A stretch of DNA of 64,000 nt, taken from Zygnema cylindricum. Taxonomy: Eukaryota; Streptophyta; Zygnematophyceae; Zygnematales; Zygnemataceae. Positions within the stretch are counted from its first letter, which is position 1; each line of letters starts with the position of its first letter. Below the pieces are notes generated by a model that saw nothing but the letters and a program-made list of their open reading frames with translations, was not told the DNA's origin and did not search any database. Made by a program: the position numbers and the translations under genes. The stretch spans positions 1 through 64,000 of the forward strand of contig JBBHKE010002288.1 in assembly GCA_037447655.1 (NCBI GenBank). Direction: 5' to 3'. Positions 10,206 to 21,536 of this stretch are shown piece by piece.

Positions 10206-13200
10206 CTATAATTTCAGACCACACTTCTCCCTACACAAAATTAGCTTAGGGGAAAGCACGGGTTTGGTCATCATATCTGCTACCATTTCACTACCTAGTC
10301 GGTACTCTAAACTGATTATTTTGTTTTCTACTTTTTCTCTAACAAAGCTGAGTCTGATGTCCATGTGTTTGGCTTTAAAATGATGTTTAGGTTTGGCAGA
10401 AATAGCGATTGCTGCCTGATTATCACAAAATATTTTTTGCACACCACTCTTAAGGTGACCAAGCTCACCAAGCAAAGACTTGACCCACATCAATTATTTT
10501 ACAGCAAAGCAACAAGCCATATACTCAACCTCCATGGTGGATTGAACAATAGCTTTTTGCTGTTTGCTACTCCAACAGTAAGCCCCATCACCCACATATA
10601 ATACACATCCAAAAGTGCATCTCCTCATCAGAGCATCACCATAACTGGCATCACTCCAAGTTGTGATGTCAGTATTCTCCCCACCCAAATGCAACCATAG
10701 ATCCCTAGTTCCTATCAAATATCTAAGGACTCTCTTAGCTGCCTCCCAATCCCTCTTAGTGGGAGCATTTTGACTTCTACTCAGCACTCCTACAACTGCT
10801 GCTAAATCCGACCGGGTACGATTCATAAAATAGATTAGACTTCCCACTACTTGCCTGTAAAGAATAGTCTGCATGAACTTTTGTTCTTCAAGAGATAATT
10901 CCTTGTCTAAGACTATGACTCTTTCTTCCTCACTCCCCTCACTTCCCTTCCTTAACTCTATTGGATTTGTACAACTATTAGCTTTATCCATCTGAAATTT
11001 TTCAAGCATGTTCCCTATTGCTTCCTTTTGAGTCAATCTTATAATCTTTCTTTTTGGGTCTCTCTCTACTTGAATTCCCAAAATATATTTTTCTTCCCCC
11101 TTATCCTTCATTTTAAATCTCCCCTTAAGATCGGTTTTCATTTTTTTTTTTTTTCATTGATTTACTTAAAACAAGCAAATCATCAACATAAATTGCAATA
11201 AATATAAAACCTTCCTCATCTTCGAAAACATAGATTGAGTGATCTGAGCTGATCCGGATATATCCCAGACCGGTAAGAAACTCATCAAGCTTCTTATTCC
11301 ACTGTCGAGGCGCCTGCTTGAAACCATAAAGAGATTTAAACAGCCGACATACCTTACTCTCCTCTCCTTCCTCCACAAACCCTTCGGGTTGTCGCATGAA
11401 GATCTCCTCTTCCAATTCTCCATGCAAAAAGGCTAACTTGATGTCCATCTAGTGCACTTCCCTGTCTTCCGCTGGTGCGAGGCTGAGAAGTATGCGGACA
11501 GAGGGAAATTTGACGACCGGGGCAAAGGTTTCCTCGTAGTCAATTCCCTCTTTTTGTGTAAATCCCTTTGCCACAAATCGGGCCTAGTAGTGCTCGATTG
11601 TGTTATCTGGGTTCAATTTTAATTTGGAAACCCACTTACAACCGATTGGTTTTCGGTTAGGTGGACAATCCACCAGCTCCTAAGTATCGGCTGCCATAGT
11701 TGAGGCCATCTCCTCATTGATGTTTGTCTTCCACCGATTTCTTTCTGGACAAGTCATCGCCTCTCCATAAGTTTGAGGTTTATCTTGATGAGATAGTTTA
11801 GTTATCTTGTTATTAACCTTTTTTTCTTGCAATCTTTTGCTACTTCTCCTCCCCCCCTCAAAATCTATGACTGAAATAGATGGTTCTTGTGGATTCATTT
11901 GAACAAATTCAGCTTCTCTCCTATCCCTTGATTTCGAATCAATTTCCACCACGTCTTCCGCTTCAGGTAGAGTTGTCACTCGAGTTTCCACAGCCGAGTC
12001 CTTTTCGGTCTGATTTGTACCCGCAAGAATGTCATCTTCCCTAAAACTTGGATAGTTAGGAAGCTCAAAGTCATCGGAATTTTCTGACTCAAATCTGATT
12101 TTTACTAATTTTGTATACTTGAAGGATCCACAGACTTTCCTTCATCCATAACTACTAGATGCTTTGTTAATATTATATCTTCCCTTTCTAGATCGTAAAC
12201 TCTATATCCTTTAACATCCTTATCATATCCTAATAAGTATCCCAGTTTTCCTTTAGGATCTAGCATCCAATTGGACGGATCTGTATCTAGACTGAATACT
12301 TGATTGCCGAAAACCTTTAAGTGTGATATGTCTGGTTTCCGGCTTGTCCATCTTTCATAAGGTGTTTGATCTTTTATAGCTGAAGTAAGAACTCTATTTT
12401 TGAGGTAATTAACACAGTTCATTGCTTATGCCTAAAACCTTTTTCCTATCTTCTTATCCGACAACATACTTCCACCACTATCACTTAGTGTCCTATTTAA
12501 TCTTTCAGCTACCCCGTTGTGTTTCGGGTTTTTTGGAACTGTCTTTTGGTGTTGGACTCCATCTTCACTCAAAAAATCCTCAAACTGGTTAGAAGTATAC
12601 TCTTCACCATTGTCACTCCTTACTCTCTTGATTGGAGTTTCATGGAGTTTTTCACTCCATGCTTTATATTGTCTAAAAAAATCATGACCTTCTAACTTGT
12701 TTTTCAATACACCCGCGAATACCGAGACTAATCATCAGTGATAGTTATCATAAATCTCTTCCCCCCGGTGAGGGCAGTTTAGTCGGTCCCCAAATATTTG
12801 TGTGTACTAGATCTAGATTTTTTTCTCCCTTAAAGGTGGTATTTTTAGGAAAGGGTAATCTGTGTGTTTTACCTTGAGCACATCCACTACAATCACTTAT
12901 ATTATCACTCTCATTGAACTTAATCCCTTCCACCACTCCCATCTTTTTCATCTCTCTTAACTTATCTAGATTTACATGCCCAAGCCTCTTATACCACATC
13001 ATAATATCATGAACACCAACATAATAAAGTTTCTTCGTTTCATTACATAAAATCAGCCTAAACATCCCATGGCTACCTTTCTTAGTAATGAAATAGACAT
13101 CCTCCTCAAAACTAGCAGTAAAGACTCCTTCCCTAGTGTTAGTAAAAAAACCCTTATCATCTAATACAGATGGAGAGATGAGGTTTTTGTTTAGCTCCGG

Positions 13201-14544
13201 AATAAACAATACATCGGAGAATGTTACTATCGATGTCTTTCTTTCTACTAGCACTTTCAAATCTACCGATACTACAAGAGTAGTGGTGACTATCCTCCCA
13301 TCCCCGTATTCTATCTCTACGGTGGGAATCTTTCTTATCTTAGTGAACAGGTGCCTATCCTTACACATGTGCATGGAGGCACCTGAATCTATAATCCAGC
13401 CTATTCAGCTTTCAATCCACCGTAAGCACATTTTGCCTTCATGGAATTTCGACCTCGTTTTTGGCCTCCAACTCCTCATCAAAAAGGAGCTCATCGTCCT
13501 CGTCCTCGGATTCTGCCTCATGTACCTGTGTCACAAGGGCCTTTTTCTTTCCTCTCACGGTACCACCGGTCAGCCCCTCTTTTAACCGAAGCTCGGTTAG
13601 CTTAGTGCACTCTGCCATATAGTGCCCCGGTTTCTTACAAAAATGACATAAAACTTTGGGAGCCCTTGGTCCGAAGTCCTCAACCTGATTTTTCTGCTCC
13701 CTTCCCCCATAACTTCCGACCGGTTTCCGGGAATCCTTGTTCCTCCAATCGGTCGAAGTTGCCAAGGCTTGGACACTCTTTCCTCCCATTCGGATCTCAA
13801 TTGTATTCTCCCGAACGAGAATCATCCCTACCACTGAGTTCCATATCCACCTTGAGTCCGGTAAGTCTTGCTTTGGTTGACTATGTTCTCGAACTCATCG
13901 GGTAACTTCATCAGTAAACATTTAACCTTTTCTTTTTCACTAAAATCTTTTCCCGCACTTTCTAGCTCCATGAAGAGTGTTGCAAGCTCATTGCAAAAAT
14001 CTAACATTTTCCCCCTTTTGTATACATATTCCTTAACTTTCTGATCAGCCAACTGTTGTTGCTGAATCGTACCACTTCGGTACATCTCTATGAGAGCCAT
14101 CCACAAATCGGATGCCCTTTCTACCTGCAAATGAGGACATGGAAGTCTTTGAGTAAGATGGCGTAGGATGAAGTGCTTTGCCGCCATATTGTTGAAATTC
14201 TAGGTTTGAGTATCATTCTCCTCGTTCCTCGGAATAGGTGACATTAATGCTGAACTGGTTGCTATTGGTGTGGTCGTCTCTTTCTCCGCTCCTTTGTCCA
14301 CCACCTCTCCTTCCTTTATCTCCTTCGTTGAAGATGGAACTCCTTTCTTTGTGAATCTGCGTCCTTCAAACCTTGGAGGAGTTCCAAGACTTGATGGACT
14401 CCCCAATCGTCCACTCACTATCCCCCAAAACCTTTTTTCGCATAGAGCTCCTATCATCATACTTTCCCAGTATATGAAGCCAGTTCCATTAAATATTGGT
14501 ACCCTAGAGGGTGGGCCCATAACCTGAAACTCTGAGACCTCCAT
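10206..14544 (-). pseudogene. copia gag-pol remnant, copy B
   Basis: Minus strand. Gag opens at ATG 14544 (inside the LTR) or ATG 14520 (inside the PBS) and runs to about 14200, then continues at 14187-13828 after a break. The zinc knuckle CHFCKKPGHYMAEC is intact (about 13640). Next come protease DSGAS (about 13385), an HHCC region with the first His changed to Tyr (MWYKRLGHVN), an integrase core with SDNGEEY (12707-12432), a continuation at 12422-12105, reverse transcriptase with YVDDLLVLSKS (about 11190) and RNase H ending at DMMTKPV (about 10240). It is split into about nine frames. Part of the insert is A-rich frameshifting near 11150. Probably immobile. Confidence 0.92.
14510..14524 (-). 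promoter_or_regulatory. primer-binding site of copia copy B
   Basis: The minus strand reads ggttatgggcccacc immediately after the LTR end at 14525, so 15 bases match the initiator tRNA-Met anticodon region, as in copy A. It contains the in-frame ATG at 14520-14518. Confidence 0.8.
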
Positions 14545-15593
14545 AAGTCCTCAGAGTGGACAGCTTCCAAGAAGCCTCTAGGATAATCCTGACCCCTTTG
14601 TGTTTAAGCAAAAATAACTGCCACCCTGGCAGACAAAAACTCTGACCAACTTCACCCCTGTGAAGACAAGACTCCCCTGTAAGTCGATAGCAAAAAGAAT
14701 CTCTAAATTTGCTCCCCTGAGCAGTAAGTTATGGAGGGTCAAAGTTGACCATTTGTAAATAAGCTCTCTGGGAGAGAGGGTCCTATCTCCTAATTTTTCT
14801 AAGTCTTATCACTCTCACAAACTCTATCTACTGATGTACGGAGCCAGTCAGAGTACACTTCCGTATACAAAAGTACAGCTGCCGGTGTACTTTCTGTACG
14901 GAGAAAGTACGACATGGCCTAAATGTCGACACATGTTATATCCGGATTCGGTGAAGTAATCTCCGGAGATACCATGATCCAATGTTATTTTGCCACGTGT
15001 CATCCGATGTGGCGATGACCACAAACCGCGGAAATTCTCTTCCGCGATCTTGGCGTTAATTCTGGCCGTCGGATTAAATTCACATTAAATCGTAGCCGTA
15101 ATAAATACATGCGCGGTATTTGTTTCGCTAAAGAAAGAAATGCGCGGTATTCGTTTCATTTCCGTACCGTAATCCGTACTTTTACATTACTGGATCTATG
15201 TCTCTCGTAAAACTGTTTCAGTTAAATAAACTATCCTACGTATTAATGTTTAAGTAATTATCAAACCCTATAATGCGCAACACTATGTTTAGACTTAACG
15301 GTTAAGGCTACCGGCTACGGGCAGCTTACCGTCCAGCAGGTACCAGGATCAAATCCTGGGGTAAACACGTACTCTTTTAGTAAATAACCCAACGGTAAAT
15401 AAACTAATATATATATTTCCCGTAAACCTTTGGATAGCCTAGGTAGCCATGGCTCTAGCTTCCTCTCCAACTTCTCAGTGATTGCGACAAGTTTGAGAGT
15501 TGAAGAGAGAAGTTAGAGGTAGACTGCCTCGGCTTGTTTCTATATTTCTATTTAGATATAGAAAATACTTTAAACAGACCATTAATTTCTACA
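14525..15593 (-). repeat. 5' LTR of copia copy B
   Basis: 1069 bp. It begins tgaaactctgagacc next to the PBS and ends attaatttctaca. It matches the left LTR outside the nested insert. Confidence 0.9.
15292..15366 (+). other. antisense tRNA-like module in right LTR of copy B (best preserved T-arm)
   Basis: Plus-strand gacttaacggttaaggctac gives an A-box-like D-arm. A perfect T-arm follows at 15343-15359: ccagg, 7-nt loop atcaaat, cctgg. Spacing is about 40 bp. The module is antisense to the minus-strand element. No aminoacyl acceptor stem can be closed convincingly, so it is not called a tRNA gene. Confidence 0.5.
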
Positions 15594-15678
15594 TATAACG
15601 TACTATATTTTGTCTGTATATCGCGGATAAGGAATTTGCTGGTCCTGGAGCGATATATCGGGACCCCTGACCGCTCGA
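15594..15678. mobile_element. hAT family 1 arm, inner part (split by hAT family 2 insertion)
   Basis: ggataaggaatttgctggtcc...cgatatatcggg matches the reverse complement of the left arms at 49407 and 51066. It continues across the inserted element at 20137-20205. The last 8 bases (ccgctcga) are the target site of hAT family 2. Confidence 0.75.
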
Positions 15679-15897
15679 CAGAGGTCGCAAACGGTCAACC
15701 GAAACCGTGACCGACCGTTAACCGACCGCCCGCGCCGGATCCGGAACGGATTCGGTTGCCAAATTTTGAGGGTCGGGCGGTTACGGTCGGTTGACTCACC
15801 AGGAAAAAAAAAACGGTCGGTTACGGGCGGTCAACCAAAAAACCAAAAAAAATGAAAATTTTGTACTGTCACTATAATCCAACATTCTTGTAATTTG

Positions 15898-16075
15898 TAC
15901 TTTTTGGTATCGTGGAAGTACGTGACATCATATTAGCGTCGCAAATCTGACACGGTACTGTAGTTATCTATTCATTTCGCAAATCACAGGGAACGCGACA
16001 AAGCGTCGCAAATCTGACACGGTAGTACAATATTCATTTCGCAAATCTTAGGGAACGCGAAAAAGCGTCGCACGG
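15898..16075 (+). repeat. left block of about 62-bp repeats inside hAT family 2
   Basis: About 2.5 copies of a unit gcgtcgcaaatctgacacgg...atttcgcaaatcttaggg..., introduced by a segment containing atcgtggaagtacgtgacatc. The same block occurs in the same orientation at 19662-19890. Confidence 0.75.
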
Positions 16076-16426
16076 TACACCGCCAATTGCTATTAGCGTA
16101 GTGTACGCTAATTCCGTCCCGCTTTTTTTTTTTTATTATTCTCCAATAGCGTAGCTTATTCTAATTTTTCTGTACGCCATTTAGGGTTATGTTCCAAGTA
16201 CCTCACAAAAAGAAAGTACGTTGTCTTTTAAATAGTGTGGTGTACGGTACGTATCAGACCTTACAAAATTGTACCTTTTTAAGTGAAAAAGTATTTTTAA
16301 TGAATTTTAGTAACTGCGCACGCATGAGAATATGCGCTCTCAAAAGGGGATAAAAGCGGGCTGTAAAATATCACGTTCGCACATATTCGACCAACAACCA
16401 CGTTTCGACTGTATGAACGTACTGCT
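16076..16426 (+). mobile_element. TACACC-type inverted-repeat element, left arm only
   Basis: Begins tacaccgccaattgctatt and is similar along its length to 20235-20590 and 34899-35260 (a pyrimidine run after cgtcccgc, then cgcatgagaat). The right arm is absent and the sequence passes directly into hAT transposase. A deletion therefore probably removed the right arm together with the transposase N-terminal half. Confidence 0.7.
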
Positions 16427-16428
16427 GT

Positions 16429-17700
16429 GTGAGCGTTGTCGTGACTGATAGTGGCTCTAACATGTGTGCGATTGAAGGTCTACCGAGTATGTTTACTTGG
16501 ATACCTTGCGTGGACTACAAAATTGCAACAATTTTGACAACGATCTTGAATAAGAGCGGAACTTCCAAAAATAGCAAATATGGTGTGCAAGTTCTTGATT
16601 TTTTTGATCTAATTGACGCGTGTAAATCATTGGTCACGTTTTTTAAACAGAGTAATTACAAAATCTTTTGAAAAACACATTAAAACAAGAAAACGCAACG
16701 CGGTGGAATTCTTTGCTCCGAATGCTTAAGAGTATTTACGATACATTCAATGAGATAAGACCAATCGCTCAAGCAATAAATAAATTGTTACTTTTTGCTT
16801 GTATCGATAAGACTCACCTTACCGAACTTATACGATTTTTGGAAAAGTTCCAAGAAGCGACCCTAAAATTGGAGAAATTCAAAGAACCAACTTTACATTT
16901 GGTTTCGTTTGAACTATCGTCTCTTCATAACCATTGTAAGATAAGAAAAACATCTTACAATGACGGTGAAAAATAATGTCCCGCCGATTCCCTAAAATTG
17001 CAAAAAGTATAAACAGCTTTTTGTGAAATTTGCATTACCAAAATGGGGCCTTCATGAGTATCATATTGTCGCGACTCTCTTAGATCTCCGACAAAAACAA
17101 AAGCTTGAAATAATTGGGGTATCTAAAACCGAAATTGAAAGCGCAAGGGTCAAACTTCAAGAACTCGTAAACGACCTCGGTGATGACGTTGATTTCGGTA
17201 GTCCTCAACGTATCACAAAAAAACGAAAAACATCGCAAAGTAAAGACAATTTCCACATTTTTTTTGGTGAGAGCGATGAGCAAAATGAGGTTCTTATCAC
17301 CACCGACAAAAAAACGCTCGTTAACGACGAAATGAAACCTTATTCTGGTTTAAAATTAACCAACGACGAAAGATTAAACTTTGACATACTTGAATGGTGG
17401 AAAAAAAAATGTACGTGCGAAAGATGGAGGCTTTCCTATTCTAGCCGGTGTTGCTGTATCTATTCTAGCTATTCCGGCTTCTAACTCCATGTCCGAATGC
17501 AATTTTTCGGATGCCGGGAACACGATAACAAAGAAGAGGAGCTCACTAGCTGCTTCAATTGTTAGTGGTTTTTTGTGTGTTAGATCCAACCGACATCTTT
17601 TAAATGCAATTTTTTTTATTTTTTTTTGTTTTCTAATTATTGTTATTTATTTAGTATTAGTTATCATGTTTTTTTGTTGTATTTCACAATTCTTCTAGTG
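16429..17700 (+). pseudogene. hAT transposase remnant (C-terminal half)
   Basis: Four plus-strand pieces in different frames (16429-16671, 16668-16976, 17023-17484, 17381-17698). The first has VVTDSGSNM, like the hAT motif around the second catalytic acidic residue. The second opens with ENATRWNSLLRML, the conserved TRWNS region. The last contains ILAIPASNSMSECNFSDAGN followed by TKKRSSL, the hAT C-terminal dimerisation domain. The N-terminal zinc finger and first catalytic part are missing, replaced by the element arm at 16076. Frameshifts and stops make it non-functional. It most likely belongs to hAT family 2, whose ends enclose it. Confidence 0.88.
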
Positions 17701-18254
17701 TTATTTTGTTTTTTTTTTTTAAACCAAAGTGCTTATTTCTATCAAATTACCAAAGCGTCGTATGTATACCAAATTTAGATTTATAGATTTTTGTGTAGTT
17801 TTAAGTTTGAGGTTGAGAATTTGTACAATAGAGTCGAAAATAGAACGAGGTTGTTATTTGTTTATTTCTATATTTGATACTACAAAATATTTTGTTTTTT
17901 TTGCTCATCACAATGTGTTTTTTGTCATTTTATTTTCTATGTGAAAACTTTTTTTTTTTTTTTAAACATACATAATTGAAAATTTTCCTTTTTTGCATAA
18001 TTCATAACATAGTATCGTAGTCGAAAGAAAAAACGTCCGAAAATTGTAGCGAAAAAATTAGATTTGCGAGAGAATAAACATTAATATAAGGGTTTAAGCA
18101 TTAATCTAAGAGTTACACGCAAATTTAGGAACAAATCCTTTGAAGGAGGTGACTGTCGAGGATTTTTTTTTTTCCTAAAGGGAGATTGCAAAAAGACAAA
18201 ATAGTAAAAAGAAGAGGTACACGAGCTGTTTTTTTGCAAAGGGAGATGTACCAC
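17701..18254. other. AT-rich interior of hAT family 2, no gene seen
   Basis: T-runs and low-complexity DNA downstream of the transposase remnant. I see no coding signal. Confidence 0.5.
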
Positions 18255-18409
18255 TACACCACTCATTGTTATTAGTAATAATAAGTCGTTACTACTTATA
18301 GCCGAAAATCACAAAATATAGCTAACAACATTATTTAAATACGTGGACTATAACCTGCCACGTCTCCTTGCATTAAATAGTATTATGAATCATAATTTTC
18401 CATTTACAC
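18255..18409 (+). mobile_element. TACACC-type element, truncated
   Basis: tacaccactcattgttatta and the following ccgaaaatcacaaaata match the 203-bp element at 58781-58983. Its right end is lost where the next element starts. Confidence 0.65.
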
Positions 18410-18549
18410 TACACCTCGAATCGTAATTAGCGCTATTAACGCTAATTCCGTCACCACGAAATTCGACCCAAAAACCTTAAAAATAGTAAATAACTCTAAA
18501 TTTTTCTTTACATTATTCAAGGTACTCTTTGAATCAGCGTTAACAACTC
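18410..18549 (+). mobile_element. TACACC-type element, truncated
   Basis: Starts tacacctcgaatcgtaatta with gcgctattaacgctaattcc. It is cut off by the next element at 18550, so three family members lie head to tail. Confidence 0.55.
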
Positions 18550-19153
18550 TACACCGCGAATCGTAATTAGAGTAATAAACAAATTAGAGTAAAAAAAAAA
18601 AAAAAACAATTAGAGTAATGAACTCTAATTTATGTGATATAACTTTTTCACAGAGGAAGTTTACTCTAATTTAGTTAAGTACTATATATTGGGTTATGTC
18701 GGCAATAAATTTTCGCGCTGAAATTATGAACATTAAATTACGTAGGCGTAAATCTGTCAGTCCGTATAGTTTTGACGTTTGTAATATTTGTCGCGCTGAA
18801 TGTTAGTTAGTGTTCACATTGACGACGATGTTGTCGACGAACTAGAGTTATGCAAACGACTTTTTTTTCGATGTGATTCATTTTTCGTTTAGTGCAATTT
18901 CACGTGTGAGCACAATTCTATTAAATCATTATTTGTACCTTTTACTTAAAAAAGTACAATTTTGCACGGTCGAATGTCGTCCGTACTCCACACTATTTAA
19001 AACAAACCTATATTACAATTTTTTACGCTAATTAAATTTAACTAAATTTGAATAATGAAAAAATTTGAGTCGTTTACTCTATTTGATGTCATAGAGTCGA
19101 AATTTCGAGCGACCGAATTAGAGTAATTTACTCTAATTACGTTTCGCGGTGTA
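18550..19153 (+). mobile_element. TACACC-type element, 604 bp, complete
   Basis: Inverted ends tacaccgcgaatcgtaatta and taattacgtttcgcggtgta, with TA at both borders. The interior matches, in reverse orientation, the element at 51473-52092 over its full length, so two intact copies of this subfamily are present. It encodes no protein and is non-autonomous. Confidence 0.85.
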
Positions 19154-19366
19154 GCAGAGTTCCATTTTAAATAGTGTGGCTCATGTACAGAACTGTACCG
19201 TATTAACGAAAATGTACAAAAAATGATTTAATACATGCCGTTATGATGTACCTGCGGTTTTCACAAACCGCGTAGTGCAAACGTCATAATGACGTGAAAC
19301 TGAACGTTTTGACAGAATGCGTTTTTACAAACCGCGTAGTGAAAACGTCATAATACTTTGTACCAT

Positions 19367-19655
19367 AGTTCAAAAGTAGGTGAAAGTAGGCCCATACAAT
19401 ATGCCTATTGTATGCAAAACATACAATATGACCTTAAGACCCATATTATATTCGGACCTATTCAGACCAATTAAAACATTTGGACCAAAAATTAGACCAA
19501 TTAAAAAATTTGGACCAAAAAAAATTATTTACACCGTCAGATTTTAATGATCGGACGGTCGCTGATTAAAGTAGCGATCTAAGAAGATCACATGAAAAGC
19601 CCATAACACAACTTACGATAAAGGCGCCTACCATAAAAACGCCTACTTTTGAACA
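19367..19655 (+). mobile_element. short inverted-repeat element with AGTTCAAAAGTAGG ends
   Basis: About 289 bp between tagttcaaaagtagg and cctacttttgaaca. The interior includes cctattgtatg...catacaatatg and atcacatgaaaagcccataa, which recur inverted in the copy ending at 35820. Confidence 0.7.
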
Positions 19656-19661
19656 ATGCTT

Positions 19662-19890
19662 TGTACTCTTTGGAATCGTGGAAGTACGTGACATCATGAT
19701 TAGCGTCGCAAATCTGACACGGTACTGTAGTAAGCTATTTATTTCGAAAATCTTAGAGAAAACGACAAAGCGTCGCAAATCTAACACGGTAGTACAATAT
19801 TCATTTCGCAAATCTTAGGCAACGCGACAAAGCGTCGCAAATCTGACACGGTAGTAACACTATTCATTTCGCAAATCTTAGGGAACGCGA
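19662..19890 (+). repeat. right block of about 62-bp repeats inside hAT family 2
   Basis: About three units of gcgtcgcaaatctgacacgg...atttcgcaaatcttaggg..., preceded by the same lead-in as the left block at 15898 and in the same orientation. Confidence 0.75.
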
Positions 19891-20136
19891 CAAATCATAA
19901 TTATTGGCTTATTCCGTTGTACATTGATTAATTTTGTACTTTTTCGGTTACGGGCGGGCACGGTTAGTCGCGAAAAATCAAGATTCGGTTATTTTTTTTT
20001 TTCGTAAACGACGGTCGGTTAACGGTTAACAATTTTGGAGCGTGACAAAACTCGGTCGGGCGTCGGTTACTCAGATTTTGAAAAAAAAAAAACGGTCGGT
20101 TTCGGGTATGAAATTTTTTGACTTTTGCGACCTCTG

Positions 20137-20205
20137 CCGCTCGATAACAGATTATTTCCGGTATCGGTATCATCACGATAATTTTATTGTCGATACACAA
20201 CACTA
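20137..20205. mobile_element. hAT family 1 arm, terminal part
   Basis: Starts with the duplicated ccgctcga and ends cgatacacaacacta at 20205, the family 1 terminus in inverse orientation. Its inner continuation is 15594-15678. Confidence 0.78.
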
Positions 20206-20234
20206 ACTAATTTTGCATTAACATTACAATATTG

Positions 20235-20796
20235 TACACCGCCAATGGCTATTAGCGTAGTGTACGCTAATTCGTCCCGCTTTTTTTTTTTTTATTCTCC
20301 ATTAGCGTAGTTCATTCTATTTTTTTCTTTTCTCTATTTAGGGATAATTTTTTAGTACCGTACAAAACGGAAGTACGCCATCAGTTAATTAGTGTGGTGT
20401 ACGGAAAGTGTCTGACGATACAAAATTGTACCTTTTTAAGTGAAAAAGTATAATTAATGAGTTTTAGTAACCGCGGACGCATGAGAATGTGCGCTCTAAA
20501 AAGGGGATATAATCGGGTTGTCAAATATCACGTTTGCACATATTCGTCCAGCAAACACGTTTTGAATGTGTGAACGTACGATTTGTGTACGATTTGTCAG
20601 ATTTTGTACTTACACCTATATTAGTGGTAGCATGTTTGCGACCGACATTTTTTTTTTCAAAGACCCAAATTAGAATTATTAAACAATTAGAATGTATGTT
20701 CTTTTTCAGAAAATTCAAATTCTTAATTAGCTTAAACCACGGTAATTATTCATATACGCTAAAGAAACTTCTACGCTAATAGCGATTGGCGGTGTA
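20235..20796 (+). mobile_element. TACACC-type element, 562 bp, complete
   Basis: Ends tacaccgccaatggctatta and taatagcgattggcggtgta are inverted repeats with TA at each border. It is the reference copy for the arms at 16076, 34899 and 45592 and for the short deletion form at 33837. It has no coding capacity. Confidence 0.87.
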
Positions 20797-21318
20797 CAGG
20801 GCACCGTGAATAGTTTATAATGCTAATAACACTACATCAGCGCTCCTAAATTTTGCCCATTGAACCTTAAATAGAGGTAATATACTATTTTTTTATTACA
20901 TTAATATTGGTACGGTTTAAGTAGCGTCATTGACTCTGATTTGGCCGGTTTTTAAATAGGCTTCAGTACTGTGGTTAATCTGTAACACTAATAACGACGG
21001 GCAGCTTACTTCAGCGCATACATGACGGCACACTAAAACCGCACCTTTTATCTATGGGCGTGTATCGTTATTAGCGTGGTGGTCTTATTTGCCACTCTAA
21101 TCATCTTTCCTCCGTGAATACGTGTCGTATTCGTAATCCGACGGTTTCGTTGGAAAGTGAAAAGGAACTTACCTTCCGATTGGTTTTCAAATAATATTTG
21201 GGCAGACAGAAAAGTCGATAGTGTGGAAAAATTTATTGACGATAAAAACGATACACCTTGCAATTCCCCACAAGATCCGTGAAGACACGATCCGTGCATT
21301 GCAGTTTTTTGACGTTCA
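20797..21318. other. spacer with decayed element fragments
   Basis: Motifs such as cgttattagcg recur at about 21065, pointing to further remnants of the inverted-repeat superfamily. No gene is seen. Confidence 0.45.
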
Positions 21319-21536
21319 GTTCACCGTGTATCGCTGTTAGCGTCTACGCTTTTTTTTGCCACTTAACATTTTTTCTAAATGCACTGTCCTATCGATGATC
21401 CGACGGTCGCGATTGAAAGACAAGATTCTCACCCTTCCGATTGGCGGTCTCCAACGAGAAACCGGACTCGTGTGAACGTAAAAAAAAGAGTTTTTAAGTG
21501 GCGAAGCATTAACCCTAATAGCGAACCATGGTGAAC
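21319..21536 (+). mobile_element. short inverted-repeat element upstream of the helicase gene
   Basis: Ends gttcaccgtgtatcgctgtt and the inverted match ccctaatagcgaaccatggtgaac (21513-21536). It is related to the TACACC group in its inner terminal sequence. It lies about 245 bp before the helicase start codon and so may overlap its promoter. Confidence 0.5.

Larger units (their letters stand above)
8237..15593 (-). mobile_element. Ty1/copia LTR retrotransposon, copy B (minus strand)
   Basis: Same family as copy A in inverse orientation. The right LTR (14525-15593) is its 5' LTR and the left LTR (8237-10183) its 3' LTR, the latter enlarged by a nested solo LTR. PBS, gag, protease, integrase, RT, RNase H and polypurine tract are in order on the minus strand. 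It is less decayed than copy A but still broken. Flanking pentamers differ (cgaat on the left, tataa on the right), so no target duplication is seen. The left flank may have been rearranged, because the right flank belongs to a hAT arm. Confidence 0.93.
15679..20136 (+). mobile_element. hAT family 2 element, near full length, decayed, with nested insertions
   Basis: 4458 bp. The ends CAGAGGTCGCAAA (15679-15691) and TTTGCGACCTCTG (20124-20136) are perfect 13-bp inverted repeats fitting the hAT pattern CAGNG. The element is flanked by a perfect 8-bp duplication ccgctcga (15671-15678 and 20137-20144), the hAT target length. The target lies inside an arm of hAT family 1, whose sequence resumes on the other side. 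Subterminal zones at both ends are dense in ACGGTCGGTT-type motifs, likely transposase-binding repeats by analogy. The inside holds transposase remnants, a repeated block at both ends and several smaller insertions. Confidence 0.9.

Noticed and set aside
15292-15366. A genuine tRNA gene
   Set aside because: A- and B-box-like parts and a T-arm are present, but I cannot close an acceptor stem or assign an anticodon arm, and it is part of an LTR.
8237-15593. A 5-bp target duplication for copia copy B
   Set aside because: The flanks read cgaat and tataa; they do not match, so none is claimed.
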